Assembly (NCBI GenBank): GCA_014584575.1
Contig: JACTMP010000078.1
Coordinates: forward strand, 112,279 to 176,278
Reading direction: 5' to 3'
From: Chloroflexota bacterium
GTDB taxonomy: Bacteria > Chloroflexota > Anaerolineae > Promineifilales > Promineifilaceae
Length of the DNA: 64,000 nucleotides
Shown: piece after piece, positions 23,906 to 32,573 of the stretch
Layout: every line of letters begins with the position of its first letter
Position numbering within the stretch: the first letter of the stretch is position 1
Translations under genes and position numbers: made by a program
The notes under the pieces: generated by a model
What the model was told of the DNA's origin: nothing
Databases searched by the model: none
What the model saw: the letters and a program-made list of their open reading frames with translations, nothing else

Positions 23906-26623
23906 TTAAGCACCGGCCCACTGCGCCAACAGTTGCCGCGTCGTTTCAATCTCCGGCGGAATGTTCAAGCGTTCAAACAGGCGCAACGATTGCTGCCAGA
24001 CCTGCACTGCTTCCGGCTGGCGACTCTGGTCGGCCAGCACCTCGCCCAACAGGCGCAGCGCATACGCTTCCATGAAGGCGTCCGCATTGGCGGCGGCTAC
24101 TTCTTGCGCCTGCCGTAAATGCAGTTCCGCATCGGCCAGATTACCCTGCGCCCGGCGTACCAGCCCCAATGTGTAGAGCGCATACGGGTAACTGTTTGGC
24201 TCTTCCATTGCCAGCGTTTTGTGCGCATACAGTTCTGCCCGTTCCAGATTGCCGGTGGCAAAATAAGACTCCGCCAGATTCGCCGTCGTCACGCTGGCAA
24301 AATAGGGAATCTTAGCCCGCTCAAAAAAGGGCAAAGAAGCCTCGCCAATGGCGATCATCTGCTCATACTCCCCGGCCTGGAAATGAATGCCCGCCAGGCT
24401 GCTGCGCGTCTTTTCCCAACTCAGCCGGTCGCCAATGCGCTCGTAATAATCGAGCGCCGCCTGCAAATGCAATCGCGCTTCGTCCAGTTTGGCCTGGCGC
24501 ATGAGTACGTTTGCCAGGCTGCGATTGGTCTGTGCCATGCCCGCCTCATCGCTGATGCTACGCGCCAATGCCAACGCCTTGTGGTACGCCAGAAACGCCT
24601 CATCCAGGTTGCCCTGCTGCTCCTGCACCAGTCCATGCAGATGTTCGGCCGTAAACTGCGCCTGCCGCACTTCTTGAATGGCCTCCGGTATTTGCCACTG
24701 CTGAATATGAATGAGCGCCCGCTGCTGGCGGAAACGCACCAGTTGCGCCATCAGCCGCGCCAACGTGCTCAGCCCATCTTCCAGCTTTTCCAGCGCCGCT
24801 TCCGGCTGCCCCAGGGTGTTCAGGAAGTTGCCGCGCAGCAGTTGAGCCTGTACGGCCGTCTCACTATCTGCCCGCCACGTGACCATGTCCAACACGGCCA
24901 ACCCCTGCTGCGCATCCCCGGCCAGTTGGTGCAGTTCCGCTTGCAGCAGCGCCAGCGCCTGCGCTTCCGCTTCCGGCAGGCGGCGCGGCGAAAGCTGGGC
25001 AAAAATCGCCAGCGCCGCGCCCGCCTGCCCCCGTCTAATCTCCTGCTGACGGAAGGGATACCACACATGCACGGCCGTTGCCGGTTCCCCCCCTTGCGCA
25101 AAATGGTAGGCAGCGGCCGTATATTCGCCGCGTGCGGCGCGAATGGCAGCGGCGGCCAGGTGGGCCTGTTCGCGGGTGGCGGCGGGCAGATGGGCGAGGT
25201 CGGCCAGCAGCAGGTCACGGATGATGGGTAGCAGCGCCACCGCGCCCTGGTCGTCCCGTTGCAGCAGGTGTCGAGCGGCCAGGCTGTTCAACACGGCCGT
25301 ATCCCCCGCAAACGCATCTTCCGGGGCCGGGCTGCGGAAAACAGCCAACCGCTGCAACATGCCCCGCTCTTGCACCGCCAGCGCCTGCCACAGACGGGCA
25401 AAAAGGGTCTGGAACACGGCCGTGCCCGGTAAACTATCCAACACGGCTGTCAGGCTGCTTTGTTCTTGCTGGCAGATGGCGGCGCACAGCCACATCATCC
25501 GGGCATTGCCGTCCGTGTAGGTGTGCAGCCGCGCCGCCTCCTCTGGCCGGTAGGGGACGCCGCCTTGGTGCAGCAGCTTCTGGCTTTGCGCCAGCGTCAT
25601 CCCGGTTAGCGCCAGGTGCTCGTCGGCCAAGATGTGTACCCGCTGCCCCATCAGCAGCAGCGGCGACAGGCCACGCAGCCCATCAATAAATGAAAGTAAC
25701 TGCTGCTGCGCCGCCGTCATTTTCTCCGGGTCGGCCGCCAGGTGATCACATTCATCCAGGCAGAGCAGCGGCGGCGGATTCATGGCCTGCAAATCCCCCC
25801 GCGCCTGCTCCAACGCCAGCGGCAGGCTGCTCAATTGGCCGCCGTCGGCCACCAGTTGCAGCCAGAGGCCAGACGCGCCGCGCTGATGCAAAAAGTAACC
25901 CAGCGAAAAGAGCAGGCTGCTCAACTGATCATTCAATGTGGGGCGCAAGGTGAACCAGAAGACGGGCTGCCCCGGCCACTGCTGCGCCAGCGCCGCCGCC
26001 AGCGCCGTCTTGCCCACGCCACCCATGCCGGTGAGGGCGATGGTTTGCCCGGCTTGCAGCCGGGGCAGGCAGCGGGCAATGAGGTGGTCGCGGCCAATGA
26101 GAGGGGCGGTAGTTTGGGGCGGCTGTTCCAGGCGCAGGGTGGGTTGCAGTTGGCGGATGATTGCCTCGGCCAATGCTTCGCGGGCGGCTTTGAGGTGGTT
26201 GAAGTAAGGACCGCGCCCCACGCCCAGGTAGTCGCGGATCGCCTGTTCGCTGTCGGCAGGTGGATGGGCGCGGGAGCGGAAAAAGCGGCGCAAGTAGCGC
26301 AGTTCCAGCAGGAAGAAGTGGTACTGGTTGCCTTTGTTTCCCTGTTCCAGGCGGGCATTTTGCACGGCCGTTTCCAATTCATGCCGCGTTTTGGGCAATG
26401 GCCCGTCCCATAAACTGTCGGCGGCAGACAGAATGGCTTTTTGTAGCGCCTGTCCGCGACCGACGGCCGTGTCTGCCCCAGACACTCCCTGCAACAGCGT
26501 CCCTAAAAAGTAAGGCGCGGCCAGCGGCGAGTTTTCGCCCAACCAGGACGCATCGTTGAAATTATTCAACGCCAACCGCAACTGCTCAAAAAACAAACCT
26601 GCCGAATCGGATTGTATACTCAT
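23906..26623 (-). CDS. STAND-type ATPase with C-terminal TPR array
   Basis: A 905-residue signal-transduction ATPase. Residues 1-175 form an unrecognised helical N-terminal domain containing YHFFLLELRYLRRFF and IRDYLGVGRGPYFNHLKAAR. The NTPase core has Walker A LTGMGGVGKTALAAAL near residue 200 and Walker B LLCLDECDHL. From about residue 560 to the end the protein is TPR repeats, for example RAQGNLADAELHLRQAQEVA and LDEARLHLQAALDYYER. No DNA-binding HTH and no recognisable toxic effector is fused. Proteins of this build act as regulators or as sensors in defence; nothing here decides which. It is divergent from a secreted-protein gene. Confidence 0.8.
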   Translation of the reverse strand: MSIQSDSAGLFFEQLRLALNNFNDASWLGENSPLAAPYFLGTLLQGVSGADTAVGRGQALQKAILSAADSLWDGPLPKTRHELETAVQNARLEQGNKGNQYHFFLLELRYLRRFFRSRAHPPADSEQAIRDYLGVGRGPYFNHLKAAREALAEAIIRQLQPTLRLEQPPQTTAPLIGRDHLIARCLPRLQAGQTIALTGMGGVGKTALAAALAQQWPGQPVFWFTLRPTLNDQLSSLLFSLGYFLHQRGASGLWLQLVADGGQLSSLPLALEQARGDLQAMNPPPLLCLDECDHLAADPEKMTAAQQQLLSFIDGLRGLSPLLLMGQRVHILADEHLALTGMTLAQSQKLLHQGGVPYRPEEAARLHTYTDGNARMMWLCAAICQQEQSSLTAVLDSLPGTAVFQTLFARLWQALAVQERGMLQRLAVFRSPAPEDAFAGDTAVLNSLAARHLLQRDDQGAVALLPIIRDLLLADLAHLPAATREQAHLAAAAIRAARGEYTAAAYHFAQGGEPATAVHVWYPFRQQEIRRGQAGAALAIFAQLSPRRLPEAEAQALALLQAELHQLAGDAQQGLAVLDMVTWRADSETAVQAQLLRGNFLNTLGQPEAALEKLEDGLSTLARLMAQLVRFRQQRALIHIQQWQIPEAIQEVRQAQFTAEHLHGLVQEQQGNLDEAFLAYHKALALARSISDEAGMAQTNRSLANVLMRQAKLDEARLHLQAALDYYERIGDRLSWEKTRSSLAGIHFQAGEYEQMIAIGEASLPFFERAKIPYFASVTTANLAESYFATGNLERAELYAHKTLAMEEPNSYPYALYTLGLVRRAQGNLADAELHLRQAQEVAAANADAFMEAYALRLLGEVLADQSRQPEAVQVWQQSLRLFERLNIPPEIETTRQLLAQWAGA

Positions 26624-26658
26624 TGACTGCCAGTGCGGACAAATTCCGCAAAAATCAG

Positions 26659-26687
26659 GACAATTTTATCAGCTTGTTCTTTATAAT
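26659..26687 (+). promoter_or_regulatory. Candidate promoter upstream of the 26742 gene
   Basis: A consensus TATAAT at 26682-26687 lies 55 bases before the start codon. A GACAAT-like -35 lies 17-18 bases upstream. Confidence 0.5.
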
Positions 26688-26741
26688 GTGCCCTGTTCGC
26701 TGCATGATACCATGTATTTATCTGATAAGGAGAGTTTTTGT

Positions 26742-27545
26742 ATGAACACAAAACGACGCGGTATACACTTTGTTCTTTTAGTTGTAGTTTTGGCAGGTTT
26801 CACTTTGTTCTTGGGGGTTCAGGCAGCGGGAGCAACACCGACGCGATGGGCGAGATGGTGGACGGACACCTCTTTCCCCAACAATGCGATGGATACCGAT
26901 CTGGTCATCCAACTGGGCTACACCACCCAGAGCGGCCAGAATGTGATTACGCAGCAGCAGAGTTTTAATGTGACCTGCACGGCCGTTGGCAATCCGGTTG
27001 TCCAGGATGGCAAGGCGACTTTTGATGGCAGTAGTTATTATTCCTGCGCCCTGCCCAATATCCGTGACCTGGTGGGCGTGATGTCGAATGGCACATTACA
27101 AATTGGCGATCAGTGTACGGCCAAACGGCCGGCGCTGACCGGCGTGTTGACCCTTGACGGCACGCCCAACAATCTGGCCGGTGACAATCCGCTCTTTTAC
27201 CGGGAGGATATTCAGCTCAGTCTGCCGCTGAAAGTGGCTACGCAAGAGGCTAAAGTGGCGACGGCTTTTGGCGGCGTCGGGGCGGTCAGTAATAGTTTTG
27301 CTATTAAAGCAGTGGAGCAGTCGGTCACGGCCGTGTACGTGCGCACCAGTCCTGGCGTTTTTGCGCCTACCTTCACCGTAGACAGCCTGATCCTGCCATC
27401 CACCCCGGCTACTGTCAACGGCCCGTTCTGGTTCACCAACCTGGATACCACCATTTATATCGGCTACTCCCCGGTGACCGGCAAGTATTTTGAAGGGACA
27501 TTGACTTCCCTCCTGGTTGATCCCGTCTGCATCGGGCAGGGATAA
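26742..27545 (+). CDS. Secreted protein of unknown function
   Basis: A 267-residue exported protein. The signal peptide is MNTKRRGIHFVLLVVVLAGF with cleavage probably after VQAAGA. The mature part is Thr/Val-rich and likely all-beta (MDTDLVIQLGYTTQSGQ, AVYVRTSPGVFAPTF, TTIYIGYSPVTGKYF), with a pair of Cys (FNVTCTAV, YYSCALP) that may form a disulfide. No known domain recognised. AAGGAG lies about 10 bases upstream of the ATG. It is followed by a strong terminator. Confidence 0.7.
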   Translation: MNTKRRGIHFVLLVVVLAGFTLFLGVQAAGATPTRWARWWTDTSFPNNAMDTDLVIQLGYTTQSGQNVITQQQSFNVTCTAVGNPVVQDGKATFDGSSYYSCALPNIRDLVGVMSNGTLQIGDQCTAKRPALTGVLTLDGTPNNLAGDNPLFYREDIQLSLPLKVATQEAKVATAFGGVGAVSNSFAIKAVEQSVTAVYVRTSPGVFAPTFTVDSLILPSTPATVNGPFWFTNLDTTIYIGYSPVTGKYFEGTLTSLLVDPVCIGQG

Positions 27546-27570
27546 CCACCTGCCGATAACCGATAACGCT

Positions 27571-27606
27571 AAAAGCCGGATGCGTTTTGGGCATCCGGCT
27601 TTTTTT
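27571..27606 (+). terminator. Rho-independent terminator
   Basis: AAAAGCCGGATGC, loop GTTTTGG, GCATCCGGCTTTTTTT: stem of 10 bp with a T run. Confidence 0.92.
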
Positions 27607-27725
27607 GCGTCTCTTGCCTGCCGCAATCGGGACAGATTTGCCAGATAACGGGACAGGAGATAACCCCACACTCATTATGCTACGGCCGTAAACCAATTTT
27701 TCACGATGGAGGCATAAAAGCGCGT

Positions 27726-29387
27726 ATGAAACAATTTGCGATGATTCCAATGGTACTCCTGCTGCTGATTGGCGGCTGGACAGTAACGCGGGCACTGGTT
27801 CCCACCGGCGTTACCCTGACGGTAAACTGGTTAACCGATGCCAGTGATATGAATCCGGGAGATGGTATTTGTGATGTGTCTGTCAACGGCGGTGAGCAGT
27901 GCAACTTGCGGGCCGCCATTGAAGAGCTAAACGCTTTGGGCCCAGACGCCACATTGCATCATATTGAATTCGATATACCTGGTACAGGCCCCTTTACCTT
28001 TACCCCCGCTTCCCCCTTTCCACCCATCACTGTACCGCTGGAAATTGACGGGGCCACACAACCCGGCGCAGCTTGCCCGGCCGATGGCATGACCCCGGCC
28101 ACCCTATTGGTGGTACTGGACGGCAGCAATGCCGGCACAGGTCAGACAGTGGATGGCCTGGTATTGGATGCTGGCAGCGATGGCAGTGTGATTCGTGGTC
28201 TGGTTATTGGCAATTTTGATAGTGAAGGGATACGCATTCTCAGCCATGATAATCGGGTGCGTTGCAACCACCTGGGTCTGGGTGCAGATGGTTTGACCGC
28301 CATGAGTAATGGGTCTTACGGGATTGGCGTCGGTGGAAATGACAATGTCGTGGGTGGCCCACTCCATGTGCAGCGTAATGTCATTTCCGCCAATGAGGCC
28401 GATGGCCTCCGCATCTACTCGAATGTGGAAAACAATACCGTTGCCAATAATTTCATTGGTGTAACGGCCGATGGGATGAGCGCATTGGGCAACGGTAACG
28501 GCATTTATGTGGGGAGCAACAACAATACGATTGGCGGCACAATAGCTATTGCCCGCAACGTTATCAGCGGTAATACAGGCTTTGGCGTTCGTGTGAATAG
28601 TGTGGCTGGGAATGTCGTTCAGGGAAACATGATTGGCCTGGCACGGGATGGGAGTACGGCCGTGCCTAACGGCTCTGATGGCATTCAAATCCTCGGCCTG
28701 GCTGTTAACAATGTGGTAGGTGGCATAGGGGCTGGCGAAGGTAACCGCATTGCCAACAATCTGGGCCATGGCGTTCTGGTAGATACGAACGTTATCGGTG
28801 TGCCCGTGCAAAATCCTATTCGCGGCAATCGCATTTACAGTAACAGCGGCCTGGGCATTGACCTGGGTGGTGATGGGGTAGACGTGAACGATCCCGGTGA
28901 TGGTGACACTGGCGAGAATGAGCGTCAAAATTACCCCGTCCTCTCCTTGCCACCGGGCAACCTGATTTTGACGGGGGCATTGGATAGCCAACCAAATACA
29001 CAATACACCATAGATGTTTATCGCAGTGATAGTTGTGATTCCTCTGGTTATGGCGAAGGGCAGGAATATCTGGGTGGCGGCCTGCTCACCACCGATGCGT
29101 CTGGTTATGGCGAGGCCATGGCTAACCTGGCCGGATTAGTGTCCGAAGGGGATAGCATCACGGCCGTTGCCACCGACCCCAACGGCAACAGTTCCGAGTT
29201 CTCGGCCTGTGTCACCGTCACGTTACCACCCACGCCGACGCCCACGCCGACCCAAACCGCCACACCCGGCCCCTCTCCCACGCCGGGGCCGTCCCCAACA
29301 CCCACCGGCACGCCGGTCATTGAACCCACCCCTATCCCCTCCTACGACCTTTTCATCTATCTGCCAGTGATTGTGCGTTTACCTTAA
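27726..29387 (+). CDS. Secreted CSLREC-type parallel beta-helix protein
   Basis: A 553-residue exported protein. The signal peptide (MIPMVLLLLIGGWTVTRA) is followed by a CSLREC-like start: VNWLTDASDMNPGDGICDVS, then QCNLRAAIEELNAL. The middle is a right-handed beta helix with repeated GNxNxVGG...RNVISGN units (for example NVISANEADGLRIYS, NTIGGTIAIARNVISG). A Pro/Thr linker (PTPTPTQTATPGPSPTPG) leads to the C-terminal DLFIYLPVIVRLP, which resembles the end of the giant protein. Probably a cell-surface carbohydrate-binding or structural protein. Confidence 0.82.
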   Translation: MKQFAMIPMVLLLLIGGWTVTRALVPTGVTLTVNWLTDASDMNPGDGICDVSVNGGEQCNLRAAIEELNALGPDATLHHIEFDIPGTGPFTFTPASPFPPITVPLEIDGATQPGAACPADGMTPATLLVVLDGSNAGTGQTVDGLVLDAGSDGSVIRGLVIGNFDSEGIRILSHDNRVRCNHLGLGADGLTAMSNGSYGIGVGGNDNVVGGPLHVQRNVISANEADGLRIYSNVENNTVANNFIGVTADGMSALGNGNGIYVGSNNNTIGGTIAIARNVISGNTGFGVRVNSVAGNVVQGNMIGLARDGSTAVPNGSDGIQILGLAVNNVVGGIGAGEGNRIANNLGHGVLVDTNVIGVPVQNPIRGNRIYSNSGLGIDLGGDGVDVNDPGDGDTGENERQNYPVLSLPPGNLILTGALDSQPNTQYTIDVYRSDSCDSSGYGEGQEYLGGGLLTTDASGYGEAMANLAGLVSEGDSITAVATDPNGNSSEFSACVTVTLPPTPTPTPTQTATPGPSPTPGPSPTPTGTPVIEPTPIPSYDLFIYLPVIVRLP

Positions 29388-29403
29388 AACAGGAGAGCAA
29401 CAG

Positions 29404-29532
29404 ATGAAAAACAGAACCACCCTTTTTAACGCCAACCATCTGGCCCTGATGCACGGATTGCGTATCAATCCCACCACATCTCGCCTGTCTGAAGCAGGAC
29501 AAATCAGCCTATTACCAGGACAAAACATATAG
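29404..29532 (+). CDS. Small hypothetical protein
   Basis: A 42-codon frame, MKNRTTLFNANHLALMHGLR onward, stopping at TAG 29530. It is preceded by AACAGGAGAGCAACAG, a good ribosome-binding site at correct spacing, and followed within 20 bases by a terminator. No homologue recognised. It may be a genuine small peptide or a relic. Confidence 0.4.
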   Translation: MKNRTTLFNANHLALMHGLRINPTTSRLSEAGQISLLPGQNI

Positions 29533-29548
29533 CGGCCTATTTTATAGT

Positions 29549-29582
29549 AGACCCTAAGGGTTTTCTGAAACCCTTAGGGTCT
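29549..29582 (+). terminator. Hairpin terminator
   Basis: AGACCCTAAGGGTTT, loop TCTG, AAACCCTTAGGGTCT. A 15-bp perfect stem without a strong T run. The same design (AGACCCGAAGGGTTT) closes the giant gene and its copies. Confidence 0.7.
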
Positions 29583-29610
29583 GGAACAGGAATGAGAAAA
29601 GAGGCCGAAG

Positions 29611-30318
29611 ATGAAGTTACCCTATTTAGGCGCCCATAATCCGATGTTAACGCAGCTACAACAACGTCAGGCAAAGCCAGATTCTGGGTTCTATCGGCCA
29701 CCAGCGCCGGGCACGGCCGTTGGCAGCACCCGCTTCACCTTCCAACAGACAGCGCCATCTGGTCTCAAAGGGGCTGGCTGGCTGCTGCAACCCTTACAAA
29801 AAGGCAATGCCGCCCTGACCTATGAGGCCTACCTCACCAACCCGGACGCGCCCATACACCACAACGGCCGTTGCGCCAACGACCAACCCTACACCTGGCG
29901 CGACCACATGGAACGAGTGGAACGAGCGGAACAGGAACACCGCAGCCATAAACAGTTCTCTTTTGCCGTTCTCACCGCCGCCCAGGATAAATGTCTGGGC
30001 TGTATTCATCTGACTCTGCTACGGCCGTTCCTCATCCGTTACCAGACACCCGACCACCTGCTCACCGGTCTGGGCGACAACAGCGCCCTGATCCACTTCT
30101 GGTTTTGCCGCCCCTACCGGGTACAGCCCCTGGCCGCCCAAATCATTCAGGCGCTGCACCACTGGCTGGAGCACGATTGGGAACTGGATGAGCTGCTATT
30201 TCACGCGCCATTGGGTAATGTCACGGCCGTTCACACTTTGCAGGCAGCCGGATTACAGGTGCGTTTTTCATCAGACATAGCCACTGTGTCAGGCCAATAT
30301 GCCTTGTACGGCGCTTAA
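29611..30318 (+). CDS. GNAT-like acetyltransferase, N-terminally extended
   Basis: A 235-residue protein. The C-terminal ~150 residues follow a RimJ/RimL-like GNAT pattern: FSFAVLTAAQDKCLGCIHLT, IHFWFCRPYRVQPLAAQIIQ in place of the acetyl-CoA loop, and PLGNVTAVHTLQAAGLQVRF near the end. The RxxGxG motif is poorly kept, so catalysis is uncertain. Substrate unknown. A lipoprotein gene follows 23 bp downstream. Confidence 0.55.
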   Translation: MKLPYLGAHNPMLTQLQQRQAKPDSGFYRPPAPGTAVGSTRFTFQQTAPSGLKGAGWLLQPLQKGNAALTYEAYLTNPDAPIHHNGRCANDQPYTWRDHMERVERAEQEHRSHKQFSFAVLTAAQDKCLGCIHLTLLRPFLIRYQTPDHLLTGLGDNSALIHFWFCRPYRVQPLAAQIIQALHHWLEHDWELDELLFHAPLGNVTAVHTLQAAGLQVRFSSDIATVSGQYALYGA

Positions 30319-30341
30319 AACCAATTCTGGAGAAGTCAACC

Positions 30342-30764
30342 ATGAAAAAACAACTGTTGTTAATCATCTTATTGGGCCTCACGGCCGTGCTCGCTGCCTG
30401 TGGCAATGACGAACCGCCCATCCCCGTCACCGTCGCCGAAATCTGCCAGCAGGAGTCCGGCACAAATATCACCGCCACCGGCTATCTGGCTCTGCCCGGC
30501 GCTCTCATTTGCGAAGCGGGCCAGTGCAAAATCAACTTCTACGACGATACCGGCAGCGTCCTGGCCGAATTGGTGGCCTCAGATTCCCCGGACAGCGGCA
30601 AAATGCAGCTACCGCCCAACCAATACACCGCCGACGACCTCCACTTTGTTCTGAAAGATGGCACCCCTGGCAACCATACCACCCCGGTCAAAATCACCGG
30701 CCCCGTGCGACGGCCGTCCGACTTTAGCTGCTACCTGGATGCGTATGCGGTGGAACAACCTTAA
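30342..30764 (+). CDS. Small lipoprotein of unknown function
   Basis: A 140-residue exported lipoprotein: MKKQLLLIILLGLTAVLAAC with Cys20 in a lipobox LAAC. The mature part (ICQQESGTNITATGYLALPG, CKINFYDDTGSVLAELVA) resembles a small OB-like beta barrel with three further Cys. A ribosome-binding site (TTCTGGAGAAG) precedes the ATG. Followed by a short-unit inverted repeat. Confidence 0.65.
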   Translation: MKKQLLLIILLGLTAVLAACGNDEPPIPVTVAEICQQESGTNITATGYLALPGALICEAGQCKINFYDDTGSVLAELVASDSPDSGKMQLPPNQYTADDLHFVLKDGTPGNHTTPVKITGPVRRPSDFSCYLDAYAVEQP

Positions 30765-30769
30765 AAGAG

Positions 30770-30824
30770 AAATTGGGAGATTGAGAGATTGACCAATCTC
30801 CTAATCTCCTAATCTCCTAATCTC
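30770..30824. repeat. GGAGATT/AATCTCC inverted repeat
   Basis: TTGGGAGATTGAGAGATTG faces CAATCTCCTAATCTCC plus two more CTAATCTC units. Fills the gap between the lipoprotein and the next membrane-protein gene. Confidence 0.7.
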
Positions 30825-30835
30825 TTAGCGAGCCA

Positions 30836-31225
30836 ATGAGGATGAAAACCATGACCACCTTACCCGAATTACAAAATGTGATGCCTAAACTGTTGCATTT
30901 GCTGTTCATCGTGGCGGCGGTCACGGCCGTTGCCATCGCCGATGTCTGCCTGAAAAAGGCGGCCGTTGATGGCAGTTGGACTTTAACCCTCAAAAGCCCC
31001 TGGATGGCCGGCGCGATTTTGCTCTATCTCTTTCAAATCATCTTCTTCACCCACCTCTTCCGCAGCGGCCAACAATTAAGCGTCGTCGGCAACATGCAGA
31101 CCATTCTTTACACCCTGGTCATCCTGGGCGCAGGCATCTTCCTGTTTCAAGAATCCCTTAGCAAACTACAACTAACCGGCGTCTTGCTGGCCCTCATCGG
31201 CGTCGTCCTGATCAATCTAAAGTAG
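30836..31225 (+). CDS. EamA/SMR-like small membrane transporter
   Basis: A 129-residue protein with four predicted membrane helices, the size of an SMR or single-EamA unit: LLFIVAAVTAVAIADVCLKK, MAGAILLYLFQIIFFTHLF, TILYTLVILGAGIFLF and LTGVLLALIGVVLINLK. SMR drug pumps have a membrane Glu in helix 1, which is Asp here (IADVCLKKAA), so drug export is not assured. It would need to dimerise. It precedes a PLP decarboxylase gene and could move a polyamine or related amine. Confidence 0.65.
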   Translation: MRMKTMTTLPELQNVMPKLLHLLFIVAAVTAVAIADVCLKKAAVDGSWTLTLKSPWMAGAILLYLFQIIFFTHLFRSGQQLSVVGNMQTILYTLVILGAGIFLFQESLSKLQLTGVLLALIGVVLINLK

Positions 31226-31290
31226 TTGCAAGTTGCAAGTCGCAAGTGGCAGGTGTTTACATGCTACATGCAACCTGCCACCTGCAACCA
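31225..31290. repeat. GTTGCAAGT / ACCTGCCACCTGCAAC short-unit repeat
   Basis: AGTTGCAAGTTGCAAGTCGC and AAGTGGCAGGTG on the left pair with CAACCTGCCACCTGCAACC on the right. Same family as 14141-14215. Confidence 0.6.
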
Positions 31291-31297
31291 GTGAAAT

Positions 31298-32410
31298 ATG
31301 AACCTCAACCACATCAATTACCCTACCCCCTTTTTGTTGGTAGACCTGGACAAAGTCCGGCAGAAATACCGGCGGCTGCGGGCCGCCTTGCCCGGCGTGG
31401 AAATTTTCTACGCCATGAAACCCAACCCCGAATCGCGCATCATCACCGCCTTGCTGGATGAAGGTTGCGGCGTGGAAGTGGCTTCGCAGGCGGAGCTGTG
31501 CCAGGTGTTGTCATTGGGCGCACGGCCGTCGCAAATCATCACCTCCAACCCCGTCAAATCGCCACCCTTTTTGCGCACCCTGCACACACACGGTGTCCAG
31601 CGTATGGCCTTCGACTCTCCCGTCGAGGTAGACAAAATCGCCCAACACACCCCCGGCAGCCAGGTGTACCTGCGCCTGAGAACGGACAACACCGGCGCTG
31701 AGTGGCCCCTCTCCGACAAATTTGGCGTAGACGCCGCCGAAGCTCCCGAATTGCTCTATTACGCCGCCAGCAAAGGGCTGACTCCCATTGGCCTCACCTT
31801 TCACGTGGGCAGCCAATGTCTCAATCCCCACAACTGGGCCATCGCCCTGCAAACCTGCGCCCAGGTGATGGAACAGGTGGCCGATGACCTGCCCATCGAG
31901 GTCATCAATCTCGGTGGTGGTCTGCCCGTGCCCTACGGCCGTGCCATCCCCACCCTCAGCGAAATCACCGACACCATCAACGAGGCCCGCCACACCTTGT
32001 TTACTGACCAGGTTCGTTTCCAGATTGAACCGGGGCGCTTCCTGGTGGGAGACACGGCCGTGCTCGTTACCAGCGTCATCGGCAAAGCCAGGCGCAGCAA
32101 CACCGACTGGCTTTATCTGGACGTGGGCATTTACAACGGCCTGTTCGACACCATTGAGCAATTCGCCTATGAACTTGGTTTTGATGTGGAACACGGCCGT
32201 GCCCAGGCCCATTTCACCATCGCCGGCCCCAGCTGTGACAGCATGGACAAACTGTTCACCGGCCACCCCATCCCCGATCTACAAGTCGGCGAGCGGCTTT
32301 ACGTGCGCAACGCCGGTGCGTACACCACCGCCATCGCCGGGCACTTCAACGGCTTCCCGCCGCCCACTGTGATCTACAGTGATGATTTCGAGCATAGTAT
32401 GAAATTTTGA
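31298..32410 (+). CDS. PLP-dependent type III decarboxylase (ornithine/lysine decarboxylase-like)
   Basis: A 370-residue alanine-racemase-fold decarboxylase, probably making putrescine or cadaverine. The PLP lysine is in IFYAMKPNPESRI. HVGSQC, INLGGGLPVPYG and FQIEPGRFLVGD are the phosphate-binding and barrel motifs. GPSCDSMD carries the active-site Cys of the partner subunit (CDGLD or CDSxD in ODC), and VRNAGAYTTA completes the site. The short length and motif set fit the eukaryotic-type ODC branch rather than diaminopimelate decarboxylase. It ends beside a palindromic repeat element. Confidence 0.88.
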   Translation: MNLNHINYPTPFLLVDLDKVRQKYRRLRAALPGVEIFYAMKPNPESRIITALLDEGCGVEVASQAELCQVLSLGARPSQIITSNPVKSPPFLRTLHTHGVQRMAFDSPVEVDKIAQHTPGSQVYLRLRTDNTGAEWPLSDKFGVDAAEAPELLYYAASKGLTPIGLTFHVGSQCLNPHNWAIALQTCAQVMEQVADDLPIEVINLGGGLPVPYGRAIPTLSEITDTINEARHTLFTDQVRFQIEPGRFLVGDTAVLVTSVIGKARRSNTDWLYLDVGIYNGLFDTIEQFAYELGFDVEHGRAQAHFTIAGPSCDSMDKLFTGHPIPDLQVGERLYVRNAGAYTTAIAGHFNGFPPPTVIYSDDFEHSMKF

Positions 32411-32411
32411 G

Positions 32412-32500
32412 TGTCATTCCGAGGAGTCTTCGACGAGGAATCCCTCTCACTTGTACAGTGAAGGGATTCCTCGCTCCGCAGACTCCGCTCGGAATGACAG
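32412..32500. repeat. TGTCATTCCGA-type inverted-repeat element, copy 2
   Basis: Arms TGTCATTCCGA (32412-32422) and TCGGAATGACA (32489-32499), with inner complementary GAGGAATCCCT and AGGGATTCCTC. Nearly the whole 89 bp is palindromic. Related to 9790-9880. Confidence 0.75.
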
Positions 32501-32573
32501 GCCAACTTGAAAAGTGAAAAAACTTCGCTAACGGCGTGTTTACCGTTAACCAATTACCCTGGAGGATTAGGTT

